From: Cacajao melanocephalus
Taxonomy: Eukaryota; Chordata; Mammalia; Primates; Pitheciidae
Direction of reading: 5' to 3'
DNA: 64,000 nucleotides
NCBI GenBank assembly: GCA_963573385.1
Contig: CAUYLG010009020.1
Coordinates: forward strand, 1 to 64,000
The notes beneath the pieces were generated by a model. The model was not told the origin of the DNA, searched no databases, and saw nothing but the letters and a program-made list of their open reading frames with translations. The translations under genes were made by a program, and so were the position numbers. Below are positions 36,005 through 47,555 of this stretch, one piece after another. The first letter of the stretch is position 1; each line of letters starts with the position of its first letter.

Positions 36005-37313
36005 ACCCATCCCAGTACGTAGGTTCTAACACTGCCTGAATAACCACATTAAATATCCTCTCTGTGTTCCGGAAGCACTAGGGGGAAGAAATGAATCCAA
36101 AGGCTTGAAATATATATTCCTAGTTGCAATGGAGATGAGGCTTGGGGTGGAGGGAGGCAAAGAAATTTAAGTCAAAAGTAATAAAAATAAAAATGGAAGT
36201 GAAAAGTTTAGATAATGTCAAGAAGATGAGAAGACAGAGAAGTTCAAGCAACAATAAAGGGCTCATCTCCAGAGTGTACAAGGGACAAAGAAAAGTAGGC
36301 AGTGATTTAAAGAGAGAAAAAGATAAAATGAAGATGGTATCAGGAATGGTTTCAAAAGAAAGAAATACAGATTGGGAGTCTGAAGGAAACAAAGGAATTA
36401 GCTGTAGATGTCAGGCACTTTGATTGAGTTACAGACAGAATGTGACTCTTCATCCTTGTGAGGGGACAGTAAAAAACTACGTATATACTTTCTCTTTCGC
36501 AGTTCCTCCCACTGTTCTGGAGAGCATGCTTTGCCTTGGGGAGGCTGAAGATTGTTATAACAGAAATACAAAGTGGGACGGGGTGTGTGTTGAGGCAAGG
36601 GTGGGGGAAAACAAGATAAAAAGAAAAGCAAGAAGTTTTAAATTAGCTCCTGAAATCCAAAATAGGATTTTGCAAAAAGACACAGCTCTTAAAAGCCAGA
36701 CATTTTTTTTAAGGCAAAGAAATTATCTGACTCTTGTATTTATCACTCATGTGTCAAGGCCTAATGGACCTTGACCATCAAGGTACATTTGATTGAAGTT
36801 CCAGAATGGAGGAAGAAGGGTCTGAGTTGAGCTCCTATAAGAAATTCTGGATACCTGTGTGACCAGATGGGACAGAGAAGTTTCTACCTGCTCCTGAGGA
36901 GGGATACAAGGGGTATGGCCAGGTTGTATCACTGGTGTGGGCAGAACTGACCTTGTGGCCAAAGGCAGAGGAGGACAGTCTGGACCAGGAATTAATGGCC
37001 AATATTAACTGACCTCTGAGGTTCTGCAGACTGACAGGAGCCAGGGTGGGGCTGTCTCAGCAGCTGGGCCCTATCCTGACAGGCTGAAAGACAACAGCTG
37101 GGAAGTGTACCAGACCCCTTCACAGCCACAAAACTAGTGAGGATGGTTGCCCGAACCTTAGGCTGCTTTCTGAGTGACGTGAAAAAGAATGGTGGCCAAG
37201 AAGAATGGCCAAGGCAGTGGAGCAAAATTCTTTGTAATAATATATTTTTTAAAGACCAGAGGTGAAATTAACTGATGGGTACTGGTTTTAATAAAATCAA
37301 TTTTCCAGATTTT
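36005..37313. other. Unclassified sequence, partly purine-rich
   Basis: 36140-36400 is strongly A/G-rich and holds a 93-codon Lys/Arg-rich ORF that lacks an ATG at its reported start. I treat this as compositional. No named repeat. Confidence 0.4.
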
Positions 37314-37318
37314 TACAG

Positions 37319-37765
37319 TGTATTTGGTCCATTATCACATTGCTATAAAGAACTACCTGAGACTGGGTAGTTGATAAAGAAAAGAGGTTTAATTGACTCA
37401 CGGTTCCACAAGCTGTGCAGGAGACATGGCTGGGAAGGCCTCAGGAAACTTACAATCATGGCAGAAGGGTGAAGGAGAAGCAAGCACGTCTTCATATGGT
37501 GAGAAGAGAGAGCAGGGGGTGAAAGAGGGAGAGAGTGAGCAAGAGAGAGCAAGAAAGAGAGCGAGAGCATGAAGGGGGAAGTGCTACACACTTTCAGTCA
37601 ATCAGGTCTTATGAGAACACTATCACAAGACAGCACTAGGGCGATGGTGCCAAACCGTGAGAAATCACCCCAGTGAGCCGCTCCCTTCCACCAGGCCCCA
37701 CCTCTGATACTTGAGATCACAATTCAACATGAAATTGGGTGGGAACACAGAGCCAAACCATATTA
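37319..37765 (-). mobile_element. MST-type solo LTR (ERVL-MaLR)
   Basis: Reverse MST: gactgggtagttgataaaga, gcctcaggaaacttacaatc, a GA-rich internal stretch with gagagagtgagc, and cagagccaaaccatatta. Perfect target duplications tacag lie at 37314-37318 and 37766-37770. Confidence 0.95.
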
Positions 37766-37770
37766 TACAG

Positions 37771-40700
37771 GAATTGTGCTTCACTTATAAATATGTGAAA
37801 ATAAAGAGTGCATGATAGGTCAGATCTAGCCAGTGTAGCAGAAAAAAAAAGTTAATTTCAGAGTACATGAAAAGAGGGAACCATACAGCTTATCTATAAC
37901 AGGCAGATCAAGAAAAGGCATTGACTATTTAAAGCAAGACATATTAATATATTTGTCTCTTAATAACCAAGCAAAGATGTGGCATAGCATCACTTAAGCA
38001 TACAGGTGTTTGAGAACCATGGACCCAAACCCCATCCCACCTCATTCCACCAGCACTGTAGAGCAGCTTTGCCATGATGAGAACATTGCTGGGAAAATGT
38101 AAGTGATGGGCGAGATCCATTAAGCAAAGCCACTCATGGAACACTTACTGGGAATTCTTCTGAAAAACGTGTATACATCAAATCTGAAGGTGAAGAGAGA
38201 GGAGGAAGAAGAAAAGGGGAGAGCAATGTGAAGATGGAATAAACCAGATCTTATGTAGACATCTTCATGGCGAAAGCAAGAAAAGGGTTGACTTAATAAC
38301 CATCCTGCCCAGTTCAGTTTTATCTGCTAATGAGAAGAAAAATGAGCATCAGAGAAGGAGAAAAATGTATTCACACATGGGGTCTCTCAGGGTTCTTTTT
38401 TGAGGGGCATAAGAGCTCTGGGGCTTTGATTAACCCATCTGCTAGAACTGCCAAAAAAAAAAAGGAAAGAAAAGAAGAAAAAGCACAACAGGAGCTGCTG
38501 ACTCTGTGAATTACTTGATGCCCTGGGCAGAGATGGGCACCTTGCTGCTTCCGGTCACTGCAGGGCTGTTGGAATTCAACAGTTATCAGCTGTTTCCTCT
38601 TCACTGTACTGGATACAAAACAGATTCCGGAAAGGGTTAGCTGCCCACCCAATCTAAGGCTCTTGGAGGCGAACACTCAGCTCATCCAGATAGTAACTTT
38701 CCATAAGGGCAGCTGGAGTTTTGTTTGGTTTTATTTGCTTTTTTACTAAATAGATTATGTGGACCATATTTCTAAGAGGGATAGGATTTGGTAGATACCC
38801 AAGCACAGCATATATTTATTTTGTGTTAAACTAGAATAATGTGTTATACAAAGAGGCAATAAACGGTAATAAAAACGGCCTTGATTTAACTTTTAAGCCA
38901 AACATTTGCAATTTGAAATAACTAGTAGTTGGCAGTTTGAAGTAACTAGTAGGAGAATGACACCTGGTACTTTTGCAGGCATGTTTCCAGAAAATTTATG
39001 TTCTATGAATCTAAACATATTAATGTCAATTTATTCATTGACATTTATTGAACTCTGTTAGCTCAGTTACAAATAGTAGCCTGCTCTCACCTTGCTGATT
39101 GAAAAAGAGAGGCAGAAAGAGGGTATATTACCTCCTCTGGACTAGTGACTTTGTGGCACAGTTAGGAGAGGAACACAGAGACATTGATCTGGTCTCAGCG
39201 ATCTGACATTTGAGGCACAGCAGAAGCTGTGTTGCAATTGCCAACTCCTGTTTGCTGCAATTGATACCTGGAGAAATCTGTGACTTTAAGGACATGATGT
39301 TGCTTTCATGAATACTATTTACCAGGTTATTTATTCATGGGTTATAGATTATTTACAGACCATAATTGTGAATAAAGCCATTGTAGCTGATCATGCCCTG
39401 GTGATTAGCATTACGTTAACATGTGGGATGATAGAATAAATGCAAGCAATTTTGTCCACAGAAGAAGATGCCCAAGCTGAACTGATAATGCAGACAGCTT
39501 CTAAAAATTACAGGATTTGCCAGTCCTCTACTATAGGCCTTCAAGTATATTAGATAAGACTGAGAACACAGACAGCGATGGGCGTAAAGTAGAGCTGCCT
39601 ACAGAGAGAACTGAGTTCTCATTTGGAACAGGAATAACTGACTGTATTATGAGCTAGAGGATTTGCAAGAGAAGCTTGCATGTGGATATTCTGCATATTC
39701 AAATGCTTCACCGTGCATTTAAGTATTACATTGAATCCTTTACATTATATCAAAGGCCTCTACTTTCTTCTCTTATCCACCTATAGAGAAAACCTACATG
39801 CATTATCAACTCAATGGTTATTTCATCTTACCGTAACATGTAAAGAAATTTATTGGCAAAACACCTCTCAAGGGTGTTATGTTAGAAAAATGAAGGCCAT
39901 CTGTGCTAGAGTCTCCGGGTAGTGCTTCTTTCTTCTCTTTTGTTCTATAGAATTGCACTGTTTTGTACTCTCTAACTTTCAGCAAAAAGCAATTTTGTAA
40001 ATGGTGCACTCAAATGCTCTGATGAAGTCATAACTGATAAAGGCACTGAGACGAAGATGCCGCAGTGAAAAATGGGGCACGTCAAAGAAAACTGATTCGT
40101 AATCGTAAAATGCAGCACGGAGGAATAAAGTGGTATGTGTATTGCAGGCTGTCAGTTGCCCACTTCCACGTTTGTCCACAGCCTGAGGGCACTATGTCTT
40201 GTCAGAAGTGCTTGTGGATGCTAATCTGTCAACACTTGTTCAATGTCAAATTGTATCAGAGGGTTCAGTCTCCTTTTGGACTTCAGTAGTAATCTCTCAG
40301 CTCTATTGTATCTCCTTTGGTTAAATGAACTTTCATTTTAAAACTGTCAGGCTTTTTTCATGTGTCCTTTTCATGATGGAACTGGGAATTTGGGCTGGAT
40401 CTTAAAGCGTATACACTGTTTCTTTAATAATGACCTGATACAGATCTTTAATATAAAATTCCCATCACCTCCCAGAATACACATGACCCAGCACACTCTT
40501 TCTCCAACTTCTGTGCACCTTCATCTAACAGTCCTCCCTGATAGGGTCAAAGATTTTTGTCTTCAGTCATGAAAGCCAATTGCTTTACCCTTTTCTGTTG
40601 TGGTTCTTTATGACCACCACTCTCTTGCAGGGTACCTTTAAACTCTTTCTCACTACCTTTTCCTTTTTTCTTTCTCAGCAAATTCAGCCCCTTCTTAAGA

Positions 40701-40927
40701 TTCATTATCTCACAGCCCTTTCTAATTTATTACCACCTGAGACTTCTTTTCCAGGCAATATTCTATATGAAATAAACTGCAAATCCTCTCATGATGAACT
40801 GCCTAGAAATTCTATATAAACAATTTTTTAAACCTCTCCTTTACATGCATAGATGACTTGATAAAACATGGTCTCCATGGAGAAAGTGAATAGAAAGTCA
40901 TAAATGACACCATAGCAGTTACTGCCA

Positions 40928-40930
<3 letters not shown>
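37771..40930. other. 3.1 kb with no named repeat
   Basis: Unusually repeat-poor for this window. It holds a short direct repeat (ataactagtagttggcag / agtaactagtaggag) near 38915-38955. No convincing coding exon on either strand. Confidence 0.45.

Positions 40931-40973
<43 letters not shown>
40931..40973. repeat. (GT)n microsatellite
   Basis: About 21 uninterrupted GT repeats; probably length-polymorphic. Confidence 0.97.
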
Positions 40974-40979
<6 letters not shown>

Positions 40980-41299
40980 GAGTGGGTGCCAGTAGTCATA
41001 AGAAGCTAGGGATGTAGACTGTAACACCATGGAGCCACAGATGATGAGATGTGGGGATTGTAAGAGGCAGGAATTGGGACAGAGATATATGTATAAAACT
41101 GGGACTCTTGAAGGGCAACACTTAGTAGAAGAGTGACTAGAAAATATATATGCTCACCCACACAAGGAAGCTGTATGGAACCTTTTCTAGCTAAGACCTG
41201 TTGCTTGGGGACAAAGTCTCCCCTAGAGAACTTTATAATCACAGGCGTGTCATCTCATGGTTTGTGATTCATATATATATATGTTTCTTTACCATTCAT

Positions 41300-41765
41300 G
41301 AACCCACAAGCTGAGACACAAGATGAGAAGTTATCACAGGTCAGTGAAACCATGGGTACCTGGGAAAAGCAAACACACACCCTAGGCCAAAGTGGTTTCC
41401 CACAGAAATACATCCTCTAAAGATGAGCTCACACTCTAAAATTACAAAATATTCAAGATTTACCCCAAACCAGAATTAGTAAAGACAATAAATAAATATC
41501 AATGTCACAAGCATAAGAATTCAGATGTTATATTTATGTTAGACTTTTAAAAGATATATTAAAATTATGAAAAGAAATATACAAAGAGGCCAAATAGAAC
41601 TTCCAGAAATTGAAAATGTAAACATTGAAGTAAAAACTGAGTGAGCACTTTAAACAGGATTTTGGACACACCTGAAGAGTAAATTTATGAACTGGAAGAT
41701 AGATCTGAAGAGAATTATTTGTGAAGGGATGGCAGATAACATTATGAATGACATAAACATTATGA
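41300..41765 (+). mobile_element. HAL1/L1M ORF1-region fragment
   Basis: Forward L1 ORF1-like text: gaacttccagaaattgaaaa, cacacctgaagagtaaattt and gaactggaagatagatctga. Frames are broken. A second copy of the same region is at 46440. Confidence 0.6.
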
Positions 41766-42099
41766 ATGAGATACTTTATCTTTTGCATTGTGTTATGTGC
41801 CATGTACAGAGATTAAAATCTAGTCCTAAACTTATACTTCCAAAAATTGCCTAATGTTGTGTGACCACCTTCTGAATGATCAGAAACTCATGAAGGGAGG
41901 AAACTAAAATTTATTTAGTGTATCAATCAAATTCTAACTCCAAGTTCTGCAATATGAGTACCAAACGGTAAAGCTAACAATCCTGAGAAAAAGGAATGAA
42001 AAGAGAAGGGCATTTTATCTAGGCATATAACTATATACATAACACAGCAAGGAAGAAATGATGGGTAGATGCCATAATTCTTACTTTTGCAATGGCATG
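41766..42099. other. Unclassified sequence
   Basis: No gene or named repeat, although part may belong to the flanking LINE or ERVL remnant. Confidence 0.4.
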
Positions 42100-44646
42100 A
42101 GCCATGGTTGAGTTTCCTTCAGTTAGCACCTCAGACTGTTGACTTTCTCAATGAAGCCTTCATTTCTGAGGAATATAAACTCTCGGTGTCCAGTTTGTTT
42201 TGGATTGCAAGACCCTTCCATTAATCTTTGCTTCTTGACTTAATAGAGGCACACCAGATCAATTGGATTCTAGCTAAAATCTTCCTGCCCCCAATTTGTA
42301 GCAGTTATTCTGTTTCTCCTGGACAATCAGGATCAAACACCACTTTTTTGTCATTTTATCTGGTGTCCCCAAGAGACTAGCTGAGCAGATCGCAGTTGCC
42401 ACTTCCAATTTAGTGGTATTATTGTTAAACCCTTTGATGGCAGTATTTCTCCCTTGGATATTGAAAACTTAAATCAGTAGAGTAAAAAGTAATGGAGATT
42501 GGGAGTACATATTTTGTAAATGAGTCATGAGTTGTAGCTATAAAAAGGGCCAACCCTATTCACCCCTTCAGTGCTGGAACTCCTGTTTTCTAGCAGTAAT
42601 TGATTGCTCTTCAGGGCATTTACCAAATTCCACAGGAGAGCATTTTGAGCTTGCAAAGTGTTAGATACTGGCTGATACAGTAACTGAGTCTTTAATAGGA
42701 AATTCCAGCTACATATGGATAATGAGGAAGCAGATGTGACCAATGAATTTTTATAACATTTTCTTATTTCTTTTTATAGTTAAAAGGACTTTCTTGTCCA
42801 AAAGCAATGTTGTGTGATTCATCCACGAGGATGCAAAAGCCATCTAGTAAGTCTACAGTATGTGCTATGTAAGGAGATTATGAAACAGGGAAGGCATACC
42901 CAAATTCAGAATAAATGTCTGTTCCAAGGATATAGCAGGATTCAGTGTGATGAATCTGCCACAGGTGAATTCCTGATTCAATTAGATAGTCTACCTTACT
43001 GGAGGGGTCAGGGTCAGTAACTGTTGTTGACAGACTTGGCACCTGACTCTCAACCACAGTGAGAGTAGGTCTTTGTTGATGGGCTTGTGTATAACCTCTG
43101 TCTTTGCCAATATGGATGACTTTAGAACCCACTGAACAAGGATTGGCTGGCTGGAGAAAGAGGCTAACTAATACCACAGGTTAACTGAGCTTCACTTGAC
43201 AACTAAGAACCTTCTCTGCAGTGGAGGCATTATAATAAGCATCACTATAAGACACAGATATTTTTCTTGTCATCAATCCTCTGATCCTGTTTCTTCTAAG
43301 AACTTGATGATCTTTTAAATCTAATAAATCTGCCCTTCTCCTAGCCAATGAGGACAAAAAAAATGTACTTGAAATTCTGCCAACTGGAAAAAATTCTCTC
43401 TTCCACTTCAACTCCTGAGTGGGTGTTAATATCATGGAAGTCTGTCTCTGCCTATTGTCAGCCACAGGTTTCTCTTTTATATCACTGCATTGTAGGGAAG
43501 TTTCCACACAGCAATGTGGGCCCATGAAGTAGGCTGAGGGGAAGATGGCAGCACGGAAGATGCAGGCCTGCTAGAAGAGTAGGCAACATACTTATTCAAC
43601 TTTTTTTTGAGGATCGATCTAAGGCTGTTCCCTAATACACTAACTTTTCCTTGACTGTGGAGTGTATTGTTTGTAGCCACTGTAGGGTTAGGTAGATCTG
43701 GTGACACCAAGTTTCTAATGGTCAACTGAGTCCCTTATCACCAGGTATACCACGGTTAGCAGGGCCCACTGGCAATCAAACTACTCTTTTCCAAAAGAGT
43801 GATAACTACATACCAAAGAGGATGTGGTTTTCTCCCAAAATCTTAGGAAACTTCATTGTGAGTCTTCTAGTGGGAATTTCTGCAGCCTTCATATATTATC
43901 TTAATCTGCCCAAGGCATTTAATTTGCAATAGCATTGTCTGAGTCATGGGGATCAAGGTGCAGAGAGGTATTTGCAGTATAGCTTGGACAAGACTCTTGC
44001 TCTGGGCCTTACTCAAATTAAGCAAAGTTTCAGGTCACCAAATAAGTAAGTTACCTTGTAAATATAGTATATATTACTTCAAAAATGCAAAGATGCCACC
44101 AAGAATTTCATGTACAAAATATTGCAACTTATGTTTTGGAAGGAATAGGCTTAGCCGGCCTACTGGTCTGCCAAAAACTTTACTGAGCTTTCAGATTTTT
44201 ATAAGTTTGTGGAGGACACTTTCTACCTTCTGATGAGCTTGACTTCTAAGCAATCAGCTTCTTTTTGTTCTTCAGGTTGTATTGTTACTAACAATGTGAT
44301 GAACCAGGGAGCTATCTTGTGGAATGGGAAACAGTCGGATCCTTGAGAAATAAACTGTGGCATAGCACTGAGGAGTTGCTGTGTCCTAACACAATAACAA
44401 AGATATACAGCTGGTCCTTGAATAACATCTTTTTGTTCAGTGTTGTTTCATTATAAGTAACGTTGATGAGAAAAATAAGAATTGATTCTTGGCTGGGGCC
44501 TCTGTGCGAAGTCTGCCTGTTCTCCCTATTCTGCGTGGGATTTCTCCAGGTACTCCAGTTTCTTCCCACATCCCAAAGATGTACATTATGTTAACTGGTA
44601 TATCTTCTAAATGGTCTTAGTCTGAGTAAGTGTGTAAGCGTGTGTG

Positions 44647-44679
<33 letters not shown>

Positions 44680-45890
44680 AGTGCACCTTGCAACGGAGTA
44701 GTGTTGGTTCCAGTCTTGTGCCCTGACAGATTCCATCCACTGGCAACCCTGAACTGGAATAAGTGGGTTGGGAAATGAATGAATGAATGAATGAATGAAT
44801 AACGAATTGTATTATTGTCCAATAAAAATTCATAAAGTATACAATAATCATCCAAATGCATAACAATAAATGATGCAGGATGAAAGTGCTCAGTGATCCC
44901 ATCATATTTGTTATTGTGTGGTTTTGAACTGTGTGGTGGTAAGAGGTACTCTTTTCAATTTCTGACTTGTAAACAGTTATTCCTTGATTTAATCCATCAC
45001 TAGGACTGCGGTTGCTCACCAGTTCACCAAAACCAGTAAATAATTATCTGGCTAAATAATTATCTTACTTGCTTTTATTAATCTTTCTTAAATTTATGTG
45101 TAGCCCACATTTATTTCAAATTTTAATACTATAAGTGTTTTGAGCCTTTAGAAATTTAGTAATGGTTTTGTGACCAAAAATATGCTGTAGGAGTTAACTC
45201 TTGTTTATATCAATTAGCCTATGATAAAACTGGTTTCAGAGCATGTTGTCTTGCATAAAGTCACAATTTCCAAGAACTTATTGACAACATTAAAGGATAA
45301 CTTACTGTACTAATCTCTTTTCCCAGGGAAACTATTGGTTGCTGGTATTTACTGCTTGTTGGGATTGAAAAAAAGTCACTGGATCAATAACTAGTTATTA
45401 GGTATCCATGTTTGTATTAATTTAGTCAATTAAAAAGATTATATCTGGAACAGTAGCTTTTATTGGAGTCATCAGCTAACTCAGGTTATGAAAATTCACT
45501 ATTGCTGTCCCCAAATCAATCATTTTTGCACTAACTAAACTAGAGAATTACGTTGAGCGTTTTATAATTACCACTCTGCATTTTCTAGCCTTCCATGGTA
45601 GCAATAATTTCTGCACTTCTCCTAGGGGTGTAGTATTGTTCTTGACTTGCTATTCTACATGGAAAGAGAGATACATGGCCTCTGCATGTCCTTATTTTTC
45701 TATAGCTCTTACTCTACGAGTTAGGAATCTAATGTGAGTATTTTTCTAGCTACTGAAATGTATTCAAACATTATGATCAGGACCTGGGGAAATAACCATG
45801 TAATGGGTTGAGAGTCATACACAGCCAATTGTGAGGGAGATTCAAGTGAAAAATATTTTCATGACATGTGGCTCTGGGAATATAATGGAT
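42100..45890 (-). mobile_element. ERVL internal (pol) remnant, broken
   Basis: Read on the minus strand, the part from about 45860 to 45310 resembles the ERVL reverse-transcriptase region. 44330-43930 looks like the RT-RNaseH connection, and 43180-42500 like integrase, including its conserved core spacing. Many stops and frameshifts plus the 900-bp transposon at 44408-45307 break it. No LTRs were recognised at its ends. Confidence is high for integrase and RT, low for the outer 400 bp at the left. Confidence 0.7.
44408..45307 (+). mobile_element. Tigger-like DNA transposon, ~900 bp, non-autonomous
   Basis: Starts cagctggtccttgaataaca and ends gataacttactg, with TA at 44406-44407 and 45308-45309. 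Interior landmarks are gcctctgtgcgaagtctgcc and accctgaactggaataagtg. It contains a (GT)n (44641-44674) and an (AATG)n (44775-44803). The 142-codon minus ORF is a shadow of these repeats. Same family as 2066-2301, and inserted in ERVL pol. Confidence 0.75.
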
Positions 45891-45893
45891 TGG

Positions 45894-45894
<1 letters not shown>

Positions 45895-45940
<46 letters not shown>
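45895..45940. repeat. (GT)n microsatellite
   Basis: About 21 GT repeats, followed by catgcagg. Confidence 0.95.
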
Positions 45941-45941
<1 letters not shown>

Positions 45942-46439
45942 ATGCAGGTCTTCTTATTGGGAACTAAAGTTAGATACTTCATATGACATAGTTTTTATGT
46001 TTTGGGGTTTGAAGAAAGTAAAGGAAATTTCCAAAGGAGCAGAAAAAAAGGAAAAGCTGTGAGGACTTAAAATACAGTTAACACAGAAGTAATGAGGGAT
46101 TCCAACAAAGGCAGGAGCCAGATTGTCACTGCTACCAAGAAACTGTGCTTTGGTCTAGTGAAAAGATATATGTGGGAAATTGCTAAACTTGAGTGTCCCA
46201 GGTTAAGTCTAAGAACCTTGAAGGTGACTTAAGTCATCATAGGGGTTGGTAGCCTATCCTGGCTTGCATTTGATAGAAACCAAATCCACTTTGGTGAAAG
46301 TATCTTTATCTTATGCTCTCATGTTTTCCATTGATCAAGATCAGCCAAATATGAACTCACAAAAATTACCAAACATGCAAAGAAAATAAACCATATGAAT
46401 GATAATTAGCATAGGTAACCTACAACACATATGAACCCT

Positions 46440-47555
46440 CAAAGACTTGAGACATGATCATCATAAAATATAGTTGCATAAGATGTAGGCTATAAAATAA
46501 CATTTTATGAACTATTTAAAGAAATGGAAGATGGAACAACAAAAACTGTGCAAGCAACAAAGCACTTAAAAATTTCCAGGCATTTATAAAGAGTATCAAA
46601 TGCAAATTTTAGAAATAAAAAATGTAGTTGTTGAAAAACAGAGGTTAAAGAGCATAATAGATATAAAGGAAGAGAAATAAGTTAATTGGGACACAGACTC
46701 AAATAAATTAACTAGAATGCAACACAGAGAAATGAGAGGTGTAAAATGAAAGAAATGTTAAGAGATGTGGAGTATAAAAAGAGAAGGTCTAATACTATGT
46801 CCCTTGTGACATGTCCAAGAAACAGTAGTAAGAGATCCACCTGGGGGATTGTTAGAAATTCAGATTCAGCCTTATTGCTGACCTCTTGAATCAGAATCTT
46901 TATTGGTTAGGAAGCTCCACAGGTGACCATATATATAGCCAAGGTTTGTGAAGAACTAGATGAATAAATGTATAGTCAGAATCCCAGACTGAAAACAAAG
47001 AGAATGGAGAAGAAGCAACATTTGAAGAGATAACAATTACAGATTTTTCAAAATTGAATGAAGACATAAATCTGTTTATACCAAGTAGGATATCTATCTA
47101 TCTGTAGAACACCAAAAATCAAAAGGAAATCATAAAATGACCTAGAGAGAAAAGACATTTAGACTGCTGACAATTAGTACTGCAACTGTGACTTCAACAG
47201 CAACAAGAGAAGCAGAGGAGAGTGGAATAATATCTGAAAAACAACTCTTCTGTACCAACCAAAACTATCTTTTAAGAGTAAGGTGAAATAAAGTCATTTT
47301 CAGAGAATCAAAAACTGAGAGAATTATCCACATATCATACTTAGGAACTTCTAAAGGATGTATTTAAGAAAGAAGAAAGATTATTCTAGAAGAAAGAAAG
47401 ATCTGAGATGCAAAAGAATGGTGAACAAAGAAATTGATAAAGTCATAGAGCAAGTCAAAACGAACATCATCTTTATGAAGTGATATCTAATTTGTGAGGG
47501 CTTAAAACAAAGAAAATACTGGACAACTAATATTATGTAAGTTGGGAGGGGTGAT
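46440..47555 (+). mobile_element. HAL1/L1M ORF1 fragment
   Basis: Forward half-L1-like ORF1 text: gcaacacagagaaatgagag, gaagcaacatttgaagagat, ttttcaaaattgaatgaaga, aaggtgaaataaagtcattt and atcaaaaactgagagaatta. Broken frames and no ORF2, which is typical of HAL1. Confidence 0.7.
46815..46940 (-). mobile_element. MER5A-like insertion in HAL1
   Basis: Reverse MER5-type phrases: gattgttagaaattcagatt, cctcttgaatcagaatcttt and gaagctccacaggtgac. Confidence 0.6.

Noticed and set aside
36142..36423. 93-codon basic ORF
   Set aside because: Lies in an A/G-rich stretch and lacks an ATG at its start; composition explains it.
42780..42846. Perfect-looking 67-bp plus-strand exon (acceptor tttctttttatag, donor TCTA|GTAAGT, open frame)
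   Set aside because: It lies antisense within the ERVL integrase-like remnant, so the open frame and splice sites are most simply coincidence. This also lowers trust in the other exon-like calls.
44591..45019. 142-codon minus ORF rich in His-Thr repeats
   Set aside because: Created by the GT and AATG microsatellites inside the Tigger-like element.
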